Notes under the pieces: model-generated
What the model saw: the letters and a program-made list of their open reading frames with translations, nothing else
Told to the model about the DNA's origin: nothing
The model's database searches: none
In this document: positions 8,211 to 16,325 of the stretch, piece by piece
Layout: each line of letters begins with the position of its first letter
Position numbering within the stretch: the stretch's first letter is position 1
From: Mediterranea sp. (in: CFB group bacteria)
GTDB lineage: Bacteria; Bacteroidota; Bacteroidia; Bacteroidales; Bacteroidaceae
Length of the DNA: 42,807 nucleotides
Direction: 5' to 3'
NCBI GenBank assembly: GCA_031259755.1
Contig: JAIRKY010000066.1
Span: 1-42,807 of the forward strand
Translations under genes and position numbers: made by a program

Positions 8211-9156
8211 TGGTTGAATTTAATATTTTCTTTTCTTCCTCCACGCTAACTTGTGTCAACGGTGCAAGCATATAGGGTTGGCAGAGGTTCTTTGTTCCCA
8301 TCATGACTTTCAGGGCTGCCAGTGATTCACCCAATGTACGTCCTTCCTGATAGATGCGAGCGATCTTGTCTGTTTTCTCTTGCAGGTCATTCGCTTTCTG
8401 TATGTCACCTGAAACGGCAGCGTTATATAATTCGGCAAACATGTCCGGGACGAAATTGCCTGTGCTGGGAACGATGCCGTCTGCTCCATTCAACAGGCTG
8501 TTTGCCGATTGTGCGGCCCATCCGCAGAAGTAAGCGAAGCCGGAGTTGTTACGTGAGATCGCCAAACATTCTTTCATGCGCTCCAGGTCACGTTCCGAAT
8601 CTTTCAGTCCAACGATGTTAGGGTGTGTGCTGAGGCGTTTTATAATTTCAACCGGAATGCTCGTATGTGTTGTCGCCTTGATATTATAAAGCATGAGCGG
8701 GGCAGTGATGTTGTCGGCCAATGTCTTGTAGTAGTTGTACATTTGTTCATCCGTCAAGGCATAGTAGCCGGGCAGGGTGGCAACGATGACATCGGCCCCG
8801 AGTTTGTGGTATTCGTTTGCCGTCCGGATATGCTCGCTTACGCAACAGCCGCTCAGCCCGGCATAAATGATTATTGCGGAAACGTTCCGCCGCGAGGTTG
8901 AGGCAACGCGCTCCTTCGGGTTCTCCATACGGGATACTGCTGCGCGGGCGGCTTCCACTGCGATTTTAACGAACAGAAGTCCTTGCCCGGGCGATACGGA
9001 ATTACCTTCGCCGGTTGTACCCATAAGCAACGGGTGGATATTGTGTTCAGCAAAAAGTTCAATAATTTTATCGACTGCCGTAACGTCTATCGCTCCTTGC
9101 TCTGTGACGGGAGTGATCATCGGAACAACGACTCCTCTGTATTTGCTATCTTTCAT
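8194..9156 (-). CDS. DapA/NanA-family class I (Schiff-base) aldolase or lyase
   Basis: Dihydrodipicolinate synthase superfamily TIM barrel, 320 residues, cytosolic. Landmarks are GTTGEG (46-51), the catalytic Tyr in LMLYNI (Y157) and the Schiff-base Lys in IVGLKDSERD (K185). Family members cleave or form bonds to pyruvate, for example 2-keto-3-deoxy-sugar-acid aldolase, N-acetylneuraminate lyase and DapA. As first gene of an acid-sugar operon, a catabolic 2-keto-3-deoxy-acid aldolase is more likely than lysine synthesis. Two oddities: residues ~75-93 (RMENPKERVASTSRRN region) are extra relative to the usual short helix-strand connection and contain a palindromic stretch, and the last four residues and stop codon come from a dispersed element at 8159-8210. 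I see no canonical TAnnTTTG promoter upstream. Catalytic residues are intact, so it is probably active. Confidence 0.85.
   Translation of the reverse strand: MKDSKYRGVVVPMITPVTEQGAIDVTAVDKIIELFAEHNIHPLLMGTTGEGNSVSPGQGLLFVKIAVEAARAAVSRMENPKERVASTSRRNVSAIIIYAGLSGCCVSEHIRTANEYHKLGADVIVATLPGYYALTDEQMYNYYKTLADNITAPLMLYNIKATTHTSIPVEIIKRLSTHPNIVGLKDSERDLERMKECLAISRNNSGFAYFCGWAAQSANSLLNGADGIVPSTGNFVPDMFAELYNAAVSGDIQKANDLQEKTDKIARIYQEGRTLGESLAALKVMMGTKNLCQPYMLAPLTQVSVEEEKKILNSTILASS
8876..8934. repeat. Probable in-frame repeat insertion in the aldolase gene
   Basis: On the plus strand GCGGAA-ACG-TTCCGC (8876-8890) is a perfect 6-bp-armed inverted repeat. It lies at one end of a ~57-bp GC-rich stretch that codes for about 19 extra residues (~75-93) absent from typical DapA-family proteins at this place. 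The reading frame is kept. That it is a member of a dispersed repeat family is inferred. Confidence 0.45.
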
Positions 9157-9427
9157 CTGAACGGAATATATTGTAGTTGGAATAAGTACAAGTTAGCATT
9201 CCCGCGCTATATTATAGTATATATTGAATTTTAATCCATACCTAAGACGAAAAAACAGGTATTTAGTACTCATCGGCAAGTCACCGGTTGCTGTCTGGAG
9301 AAACTGTTTTTCCGGTCAACTTTTCTATGGTAAAGCATCCGCCGTTAATCGTTATTCTATATAAATGTTAAGATTGAAGTTCGAATTCTTAAACCATGTT
9401 ATAAGAGGATCGTTTTCGCACACGACG

Positions 9428-9458
9428 TTTGCAGATTTGAGAAAAGTCCATATCTTTG
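9428..9458 (+). promoter_or_regulatory. Promoter of a small RNA
   Basis: A perfect Bacteroidota promoter: TTTG at 9428-9431, 19 bp, then TATCTTTG at 9451-9458. The predicted start is about 9464. No gene follows on this strand before a strong terminator only ~60 bp downstream. Confidence 0.7.
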
Positions 9459-9463
9459 CATCA

Positions 9464-9526
9464 TGTTTTTCATAGTATTAGATTTAAGGTTAACAAGGAT
9501 TGGGATCAGGCGTGATCCCTTTTTTT
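9464..9526 (+). ncRNA. Candidate ~62-nt intergenic small RNA
   Basis: The interval is framed by a perfect -33/-7 promoter (9428-9458) and an intrinsic terminator (stem GGGATCA/TGATCCC, 7 T). It contains no credible ORF with a ribosome binding site. The first ~35 nt are A/T-rich and probably single-stranded, which would suit base-pairing with a target. It lies between the PUL regulator and the acid-sugar operon, on the opposite strand to both. I recall very similar strings (…CATAGTATTAGATTTAAGG…) at many places in Bacteroides genomes, which would make it one of a family of paralogous sRNAs. I could not search for this. Confidence 0.6.
9502..9526 (+). terminator. Intrinsic terminator of the small RNA
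   Basis: GGGATCA (9502-9508), loop GGCG, TGATCCC (9513-9519), followed directly by seven T (9520-9526). The 7-bp stem is perfect. Confidence 0.85.
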
Positions 9527-9574
9527 ATGCATGTATGCCTCAAGTCTCTGCACTTCTCTGCTTTAGAAACTAAG

Positions 9575-9594
9575 TGTTTCATACGTATGAAACA
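9575..9594. repeat. Perfect 20-bp palindrome
   Basis: TGTTTCATAC/GTATGAAACA, centred at 9584/9585, with no mismatch and no loop. It is not followed by a T-tract on either strand, so a terminator is unlikely. It could be an operator for a dimeric regulator or a dispersed palindromic repeat. Confidence 0.7.
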
Positions 9595-9784
9595 AGTTGA
9601 AACTATAATGAGAGTATAAATCTGTTGCCTTCATCCGTTAAGATCCGCGTCATCCGCGTACCCACCCTATAAAATTACTTATCGTAACCTGCATTTGAAG
9701 AAGAGAAAGAAGTAAAAGAGGTAAAGAAGAGAAGAAGTAAAGTCTTCACTTGACCTTATCTGTCTGACGCCGATGTAAAACTTT

Positions 9785-9922
9785 CGCTATGCGCATGATG
9801 AGGGTCTTGTCATGCGCATAACGACCCCTTCATCATGCGCATAACAAGGCCTTCATCATGCGCATAACAAGGCCCTCATCATGCGTATGACAAGACCCTC
9901 GTCATGCGCATAGCAAAACCTG
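9785..9922. repeat. 23-bp tandem array enclosed by 34-bp inverted arms
   Basis: Six contiguous 23-bp units start at 9785, 9808, 9831, 9854, 9877 and 9900, with unit core CATCATGCGCATAACAAGG and an ATGCGCAT palindrome in each. The first unit is in inverted orientation. As a result 9786-9819 is the reverse complement of 9881-9914 with only two differences in 34 (both G-T-type), giving one long potential hairpin with the middle units in the loop. It lies ~30 bp past the stop codon of the PUL regulator gene. No T-tract follows on the minus strand. Confidence 0.8.
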
Positions 9923-9952
9923 TTCGTTCCTATTGGGGGACGTGTTTGGAAT

Positions 9953-12793
9953 TTATATCTTCCGCAGGAAATCCGCTAAGTTATCTTCCGGATTTAATTG
10001 TAGTTTCTTTCTTAAACGATACCGGCCGATCTCAACGCCCCGAACCGAGATATTCATCAACGGAGCAATCTCTTTAGACATCAAATCCATTTGGATATAA
10101 GCACACATCAGTTTCTCTTTTTTGTTTAGTTCAGGGAAATGCTGTTCCAGTTTTTCAAAAAAGTGATGATGGAGTGAATCGAATGATGTTTCGAATGTGC
10201 GCAAGTCTTCGTCATGTTCAATGTTGGTATCGATATGGCTGATTAAACGAAGCATTTTTCTGCGGATATTCGGCAGATTTTCTTCTGTTATGGAATGAGA
10301 GATACCAACGGCTTCCTTCTTTATTTCTTGCAGCATTTCATTTTTGCGTACAATGTTAAGGGTACTGCGGATCAATTCATCCGATTTATGAGTGAGGTCG
10401 GCCTGTAGTTTTTCCTCTTTCAATGAATCGATTTTCTGATCTTTCAGCTCGTTTTGCTTCTTCTGTTTGATGATTTCCCGTTCTTTCTGTTCAATGGCCC
10501 TTTTTTGATGTTTGCTGAGTTGATCATATCCATAGCATAAGAGTCCGATGAGACCGGATGTATAAATGGCGTATGCCCACCAGGTACGATACCACGGAGG
10601 AAGAATCTCAAAACGAAACGAGGTCGTGACAGGGTCTTTATCCTGACTTGTGATGATCTTGACATGGAACGTATATTCTCCTTCTTTAAGATTGGTGTAC
10701 TCTTTAACGGTATTTTCATTATATGCACTCCAGTCATCATTGGCATCTCCTTCAAGCCTATATGAATATAGTGTGGAGATGGACTTATTGTAATTGTCGA
10801 CGCTGTACTCTATGCGGACGGAATTATTTTTGTAAGAAATAGCAATTGGGGAGTCATTGTAAATATAACTTCTGCCGTAGATCAGCGAATCTTTGCCTAT
10901 GGTAAGGAAAACTCTACGTATTTGTAGATTCAGAGGGTATTTCTTTGCTATGTTCTTGTCGAATTGTAATAACGAAAATCCCTCCTCTGTCCCTATAATG
11001 GCTTGGTTATTGTCGAAAATCCGGATGTGTTCGAAATCTTCGATCAGAAAATCTTTCAGGTAGGTTTCACTTTCATCTTTCAGATAAGTTTTGCTTTGAG
11101 AATTGTAACGGGTAATCTTTAGCATACCATCGGTCACATACCAGATATCTCCATATTCATCTTGCGAAATATAGGTATAAACAGTTCTGCCATCAAGTAA
11201 TTCTTCCAGTTTGGTGTGTCTTTCCAGGCAATCCTTTATCTGGTTATAACGGAAAAGGCCTTGGCGGGAAGCGATGACCACTTCGTTATCTATGTCTGAA
11301 ACATAGACATTGTTTCCGACAGGTAGCTCTTTGTTATTATAGTTTTTCTCTGTTACGGATTTTAAATCAGGAGATAAGATCAACCGGCGCAGGCCATATT
11401 CTTTGTTGGCTACCCATATCGCATTCGATACTTTTTCTATGTACATTGTTTTGGGTGAGTAACCTCCTCCCTCCAATTGATGAGATACCTGCCATCTATT
11501 TCCGTTCTTCTTCAATATAGATACCCCGAAGTATGTACCTGCCAAAAGAACATCCGGATGATAGCTTATTGTTTTGATAGACCAAACTCCACGGATACCT
11601 CTTATGCGCGATATTTCTTCTCCGTCGATAACGATCAATGAATTGGCGCCCCCACAGAAAAGTTTGTTATCATATCCGGTCAACGACCATACCTGCCCTT
11701 CTGTTCCGGGAATAAGTTCCGGGTTGACTTCTTTATGTAGTGAAGCCGGATAATCCGTAGTATATAGCCCCTGGTTGGTTCCCAGATATAGCTTTCCTTG
11801 ATAGTAATTGGAGGTATAACCTGAGCCTATGGTCGATTTATTACTATACAAGAAATACATCGGGGAATTAAGGTTCACACAGTCGATCCCGTTGTCTAAA
11901 CCCAGCCAGAGATTGTTTTCTCTGTCGAATTGCATCGAGAGTACCGTTTTGTTTTGTAAACCGTTCTGAATGGATATCTTTTCCGTTTCATTATCGGACA
12001 TATTTAACAGGAGTACTCCATCTTGTACGGATCCGAATGCCAGGAGCGAATCTTTCATTGCTGTGCAGAATAGTTGGTTGGAGTGAAGAAAGCTGTCGGC
12101 CGAGCTTTCGTATTTTGTCACACTCACGCCATCGTATAAATACATGCCATGCTGCTTGGTAACAATCAGAATCTGATCGTTTACAGCATACAAACCGACC
12201 ACTTTACTCTTGACTGCTTCTAATGTATTGGGTAGTAAAGTAAATGCATCTCCGTTTAATATCATCAGACCTTCCCAGGTGGCAATATAAAACTTGTTGT
12301 TGAGAATAGCGGAATGCATGATGCCTGAACCATAGTTTATATGCTTGATAGAATCGTTTTCTAAATAAGTAATGTGCCGGTCGGCCTGAAAATATACCCG
12401 GTCGTCTACAATTTGAATATTCCATATATTCCCCGCTCTTTCATCTTTTAGACTATCTGAAAGACATATATAATCCAATCCGCCCAGTTTGTTGGGAACG
12501 AAATAGCCGAACTGCCGTAATCCTCCTACGTATATACGTCCATCATTGTTACACTTAATGGCCCGTGTTTTTGCATTATGAATAGAGTAGGTGTTCCATG
12601 ATGTTCCGTCATACTCCAGAAGCCCCTTGTTGTTGGCAAAATACATCCATCCGTTCCCATGCTGTATGACCATCCAGTTTTGGTTGGCTGCTTTATAAGT
12701 CTGTCGATTGTAATTCGTAACCGATCTTTGCCAATTGGCCAGAACTTCAGGGATACAGAGGAATAAAAAGAAAAGGAATAAAAGTTTTTTCAT
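9953..12793 (-). CDS. SusR-like PUL regulator: beta-propeller sensor, Y_Y_Y domain, TM, LuxR-type HTH
   Basis: A 946-residue inner-membrane regulator. It has a signal sequence (1-19) and a periplasmic sensor of repeated two-component-propeller (Reg_prop) blades (recurring W-x-G/N-x-L and YDG motifs, ~25-630). A triple-tyrosine Y_Y_Y domain (~660-745) with DWSAYNE follows, then one membrane segment (~750-768), a long charged coiled coil, and a C-terminal LuxR-type helix-turn-helix (~880-946, around KEIAPLMNISVRGVEIGRYR). There is no histidine kinase or receiver domain, so this is a one-component, SusR-type activator rather than a hybrid two-component system. It would sense an oligosaccharide in the periplasm and activate the divergent susC operon. 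The predicted promoter is at 12820-12848. Whether it also controls the acid-sugar operon downstream is unknown. Confidence 0.88.
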   Translation of the reverse strand: MKKLLFLFFLFLCIPEVLANWQRSVTNYNRQTYKAANQNWMVIQHGNGWMYFANNKGLLEYDGTSWNTYSIHNAKTRAIKCNNDGRIYVGGLRQFGYFVPNKLGGLDYICLSDSLKDERAGNIWNIQIVDDRVYFQADRHITYLENDSIKHINYGSGIMHSAILNNKFYIATWEGLMILNGDAFTLLPNTLEAVKSKVVGLYAVNDQILIVTKQHGMYLYDGVSVTKYESSADSFLHSNQLFCTAMKDSLLAFGSVQDGVLLLNMSDNETEKISIQNGLQNKTVLSMQFDRENNLWLGLDNGIDCVNLNSPMYFLYSNKSTIGSGYTSNYYQGKLYLGTNQGLYTTDYPASLHKEVNPELIPGTEGQVWSLTGYDNKLFCGGANSLIVIDGEEISRIRGIRGVWSIKTISYHPDVLLAGTYFGVSILKKNGNRWQVSHQLEGGGYSPKTMYIEKVSNAIWVANKEYGLRRLILSPDLKSVTEKNYNNKELPVGNNVYVSDIDNEVVIASRQGLFRYNQIKDCLERHTKLEELLDGRTVYTYISQDEYGDIWYVTDGMLKITRYNSQSKTYLKDESETYLKDFLIEDFEHIRIFDNNQAIIGTEEGFSLLQFDKNIAKKYPLNLQIRRVFLTIGKDSLIYGRSYIYNDSPIAISYKNNSVRIEYSVDNYNKSISTLYSYRLEGDANDDWSAYNENTVKEYTNLKEGEYTFHVKIITSQDKDPVTTSFRFEILPPWYRTWWAYAIYTSGLIGLLCYGYDQLSKHQKRAIEQKEREIIKQKKQNELKDQKIDSLKEEKLQADLTHKSDELIRSTLNIVRKNEMLQEIKKEAVGISHSITEENLPNIRRKMLRLISHIDTNIEHDEDLRTFETSFDSLHHHFFEKLEQHFPELNKKEKLMCAYIQMDLMSKEIAPLMNISVRGVEIGRYRLRKKLQLNPEDNLADFLRKI

Positions 12794-13155
12794 ATCGTAT
12801 TATAGAGTTAGTAGATTTCAAAGTTAAGGATAATTTGCCAATCGCAAAAAATAGTAGATGCTTTAGAACGACTACAATCGTTAGACGGGATTTATAATAT
12901 GTTGAAAAACATGGTTTTATCCTAACGGGACTACATCAATAGATGTTTTCTCATCATAATTAACTGTATCTTTTTTGATAGTTATTATATTGATTGTCAG
13001 TAATATCTTTCACTTATTGAGAAAGTATAAATGTAGTATGGGTCATTTTCATTTGAGGTTTTGTTGTAGTATCTTTTAGGATTTTTTCTAAAACTTATCC
13101 ATATATTCGCATTACATTCGTTCAGCAATAATTTACTTAATAAAATCTGTCTATT
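12794..13155. other. Divergent control region between PUL regulator and susC
   Basis: 362 bp without a gene. It contains the regulator promoter (12820-12848) and, near 12866-12945, several short symmetrical or repeated words: AACGA-CTACAA-TCGTT, AAAAC-ATG-GTTTT, and two ACGGGA words about 46 bp apart, one followed by CTACATC and echoing the CTACAATC of the first. These are candidates for the activator's binding sites. No complete TTTG/TAnnTTTG pair precedes susC; TATCTTTT (13070-13077) is the nearest -7-like word. A weak basal promoter would suit an activator-dependent operon. Confidence 0.5.
12820..12848 (-). promoter_or_regulatory. Promoter of the PUL regulator gene
   Basis: On the minus strand TAACTTTG (12827 to 12820) is a perfect TAnnTTTG box. 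TTTG (12848 to 12845) lies 17 bp upstream. The -7 box is 27 bp from the start codon. Confidence 0.5.
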
Positions 13156-16100
13156 ATGAGAAAGAAACTTTTTCTAAGAGAAGTTATACAGCTACTTTCT
13201 TTATGCTGTATGTTCTTTTTCCCCTCTTCGGAGCTTTTCGCTCAAAACAGTGTAACTGTTCAGGGAGTAATTCTTGATGCAACAACGCAAGAACCTTTGA
13301 TCGGTGTTTCTGTTTTGGAGAAGGGGACAACCAATGGGACCATCACTAACCTTGATGGTAAATTTAATCTTGATGTCGCTTCTGGTGCAACAGTGGCCTT
13401 TTCTTATATTGGCTATCTGACTCAAGAAGTGAAAGCTGAAAATGTAAAAGGTAACATTTTACTTAAAGAAGATTCCAAAACATTGGATGAAGTAGTTGTA
13501 GTGGGATATGGAATACAAAAGAAAACAAATCTGACCGGAGCCGTATCGCAAGTGACAGGTAATGACATTACCTCAAAAGCAAGTACCGATATACTCAATG
13601 CCTTGCAGGGACAAATGCCGGGTGTAACGGTATTAAGAAGCAGTGGCCAGCCGGGTTCGGAAACATCGGGTATTCGTGTGCGCGGCTTTTCATCGGCCAA
13701 TGAAGCAAGCGCCCTGGTGCTGATTGACGGTGTGGAAGGCGATATGAAATTGCTCAATCCGGAAGATGTGGAGTCTATTTCCATATTGAAAGATGCAGCC
13801 TCTGCGTCCATTTACGGAGCGCGGGCTGCTGCCGGCGTCGTTCTGGTCACTACCAAAAAAGGAAAGCAAACAGATGGAAAAGCAAACATTACCTATAACG
13901 GTTCATTTGGTGTAAATCTGCCCGGGTTTATGCCTCAGCGCATGAGCCCTTGGGAAGAACAGCAATTCATCGATAACCCCGGACGCGGACGCGAACGTTC
14001 ACTGGAACAAGATGAGGAACGGCGTTCGTGGATTGCCAATCCGAATTACAATTACCGTCCCAATAACACCCGGTGGGAAGCATTTGCAAATACCAACTGG
14101 CTTAACGAAGGTACCAGCGACTATACCACGCAACAATCTCATGCCGTGTCGGTAAACGGCGGTTCCGACAAACTTCGCTATTACCTGTCAACAGGCTACT
14201 ACACCAAAGACGGATTGTTGTCGAAACATGGAGAAGACAACTACAGCCGTTATAACCTGCGTGCAACCATTGATGCGACACTCAGTAAATATGCAGATAT
14301 TAACTTCATTGCCGGTTACGAAGGAGGGTTCACTACACAGTCTTCTTACGGCTCTACCAACCTTCTGTCGGAAATGTACAGTGCACGCGGTCGTCAACTG
14401 TTCTATCTTCCCGAAGAAGACACGAACTACGAAACCAATCCGTATTCGGGCGACTTGCATCTTAATACCGTTGCTGTCATGAAGAATGGCGGACTCGACA
14501 AGATCCGCAATGAAAAGATGACCGGAAAGATCGGGCTGCATCTGCATGATTTCGTCAAAGGATTGTCCGTCGATCTGAACGCATCGCGCCGCGCCGACTA
14601 TTACAACCGCGAAAGAGACAGGCGGACTGTGAAGGCTGACGGACGCAACGGCCTGCTTACCGCAACTACGTCTAACGCGAACGGCGCCAAGATCGCCAAT
14701 TATCCGAATAGTGTGGAAAAGACCAAAAACTACGCTTATCAGGATAAATTGGAAGCTTTGCTCAATTACGACCTGAAAATTGAAGATCATACGATACATG
14801 CCATGTTGGGCGCATCTTACGAGCAATACCTGAAAGACCAGACCATCGCCACAGCAAGGAATCTTGCATCGAATGACTTTTTCAGTCTTAACTATTATGC
14901 AAAAGATCTGGCTACCAATTCCGTAATGTCCGACCTGATAGAGCCTTGGAAAATGGCTTCGTTGTTCGGACGCCTCAACTACGATTACAAATCACGCTAT
15001 TTATTCGAAGCTAATTTCCGTTATGACGGTTCATCACGTCTGGCTCCGGGCAAACGCTGGGGATTATTTCCATCGTTCTCTTTAGGCTGGCGTGTGAGCG
15101 AAGAAAAGTTCTTTGAACCACTAAAGAAACATATTGATAATCTGAAGTTGCGCGCCAACTGGGGTAAACTCGGAAACAGCACAGTACTGGACGACATGTA
15201 TTACCCGTATATCGGTACAATATCCGGCAGCACGATTATGGGTAAAGCTTCTTATTATCAGGATGAACTCGCTTCGCAGAATATTACGTGGGAAGTGCTC
15301 ACTTCCACAGGCATAGCTGTAGATCTCGGATTGTTCAATAATCGTTTGAACATGAGCGCCGATTACTTCTGGAAGCGAAACAGCAATATGCTGTCGAAAG
15401 TGGAAGTCGCTCATTTGGTAGGTGTGAACATACCTTATGTGAATATGGGAGAACTAAAGACCTGGGGATGGGAAATATCCGTGAACTGGCGTGACAAGAT
15501 TGGAAATGTGGAATATTCTGTCGGCTTCAACATCGATGACGACCAGAACGAGCTGGTAAAATTCGGTGATGACGATATCATCTCAACGCTTGAGGCGACC
15601 AAGCATCTGCAAGGTTATCCATTAAATTCAATATGGGGATACCAGACTGCCGGATTCTGGAGCAGCAGGGAAGAATACGAAGCCTACAAAGCGGCTAATC
15701 CCGGTTATATAAGTTTTGAAGACGCCTACGTATGGGGTGGCGACGTGCGCTATATCGCGCAAGGCAATGCCGATCACCAGATAGGCCCCGGTTCACAAAC
15801 CACAGCAGACCACGGAGATCTTGTCTATATGGGTACAACCAATGCCCGTTATCATTTCGGCATAAATCTCGGCGCCAAATGGAAAGGGTTTGACCTCTCC
15901 ATGTTTTTCCAGGGAGTAGGCAAACGCTCATTCTTTATAAACCCGTACACGTTGTGTCCGCTATATTACAGTTATCAGATGCCTTGGACGATCCATCAGG
16001 ACCATTGGACAGAAGATAACCAGGATGCCTACTTCGCCCGCATCAACGGACGGGATGAAAAGATATACAACTATTACTATTCCGACAAATGGGTACAAAA

Positions 16101-16320
16101 CGGAGCGTATATCCGCCTGAAGAACATTTCACTGGGTTATACCGTTCCGGGAATCCCAAAGAACATCCTGCAATCGTTGCGGGTGTACATTACGGGTACA
16201 GACGTATGGGAACACAACAATGTTTTGAGTGCATTCGACCCTGAAGCCGGCAACAATGCAGGCAGAACCTACTATCCGTTCTTCCGGACATGGACAATGG
16301 GGGTTAATATCAACTTTTAA
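13156..16320 (+). CDS. SusC-family TonB-dependent outer-membrane transporter
   Basis: A 1054-residue outer-membrane importer of oligosaccharides. It has a signal peptide (1-~29, ending LFAQ). A carboxypeptidase-regulatory-like N-terminal domain (~33-100) carries the typical GVSVLEKGTTNG and FSYIGY strings. The TonB-box region LDEVVVVGYG (~113-122) is followed by a plug domain (~125-230, with VLIDGVEG and ASASIYGARAAAGVVLVTTKKG). A ~22-strand beta-barrel runs to the terminal Phe (…MGVNINF). SusC works as a complex with the SusD lipoprotein encoded 5 bp downstream and is energised by TonB-ExbBD. It is the first gene of the PUL operon, divergent from the regulator. The ligand is not predictable from the barrel; neighbouring enzymes suggest a uronic-acid oligosaccharide. 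Confidence 0.95.
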   Translation: MRKKLFLREVIQLLSLCCMFFFPSSELFAQNSVTVQGVILDATTQEPLIGVSVLEKGTTNGTITNLDGKFNLDVASGATVAFSYIGYLTQEVKAENVKGNILLKEDSKTLDEVVVVGYGIQKKTNLTGAVSQVTGNDITSKASTDILNALQGQMPGVTVLRSSGQPGSETSGIRVRGFSSANEASALVLIDGVEGDMKLLNPEDVESISILKDAASASIYGARAAAGVVLVTTKKGKQTDGKANITYNGSFGVNLPGFMPQRMSPWEEQQFIDNPGRGRERSLEQDEERRSWIANPNYNYRPNNTRWEAFANTNWLNEGTSDYTTQQSHAVSVNGGSDKLRYYLSTGYYTKDGLLSKHGEDNYSRYNLRATIDATLSKYADINFIAGYEGGFTTQSSYGSTNLLSEMYSARGRQLFYLPEEDTNYETNPYSGDLHLNTVAVMKNGGLDKIRNEKMTGKIGLHLHDFVKGLSVDLNASRRADYYNRERDRRTVKADGRNGLLTATTSNANGAKIANYPNSVEKTKNYAYQDKLEALLNYDLKIEDHTIHAMLGASYEQYLKDQTIATARNLASNDFFSLNYYAKDLATNSVMSDLIEPWKMASLFGRLNYDYKSRYLFEANFRYDGSSRLAPGKRWGLFPSFSLGWRVSEEKFFEPLKKHIDNLKLRANWGKLGNSTVLDDMYYPYIGTISGSTIMGKASYYQDELASQNITWEVLTSTGIAVDLGLFNNRLNMSADYFWKRNSNMLSKVEVAHLVGVNIPYVNMGELKTWGWEISVNWRDKIGNVEYSVGFNIDDDQNELVKFGDDDIISTLEATKHLQGYPLNSIWGYQTAGFWSSREEYEAYKAANPGYISFEDAYVWGGDVRYIAQGNADHQIGPGSQTTADHGDLVYMGTTNARYHFGINLGAKWKGFDLSMFFQGVGKRSFFINPYTLCPLYYSYQMPWTIHQDHWTEDNQDAYFARINGRDEKIYNYYYSDKWVQNGAYIRLKNISLGYTVPGIPKNILQSLRVYITGTDVWEHNNVLSAFDPEAGNNAGRTYYPFFRTWTMGVNINF

Positions 16321-16325
16321 AAAGC

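Larger units (their letters stand above)
9157..9952. other. 796-bp intergenic region rich in structured elements
   Basis: No protein gene is supported here. From left to right it holds: an upstream zone of the aldolase operon without a recognisable TAnnTTTG promoter on the minus strand (9157-9420); a plus-strand sRNA unit (9428-9526); a 20-bp palindrome (9575-9594); a short ATCCGCGT direct duplication near 9645-9661 resembling common intergenic repeats; a purine-only-like stretch of GAAG/AAAG words (9696-9740); and the 23-bp tandem array (9785-9922), which ends about 30 bp from the regulator's stop codon. Confidence 0.7.

Noticed and set aside
9464-9571. Small ORF beginning ATGTTTTTC inside and beyond the sRNA candidate
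   Set aside because: It would start at the transcription start without a leader, and the intrinsic terminator (9502-9526) lies within it. There is no recognisable protein family.
9785-9922. CRISPR array
   Set aside because: The units are contiguous with a 23-bp period and contain no unique spacers. No cas genes are present.
14188-14826. Long minus-strand open frames inside susC, susD and other genes
   Set aside because: They are antisense shadows of well-supported genes, with no family motifs, ribosome-binding context or promoters.
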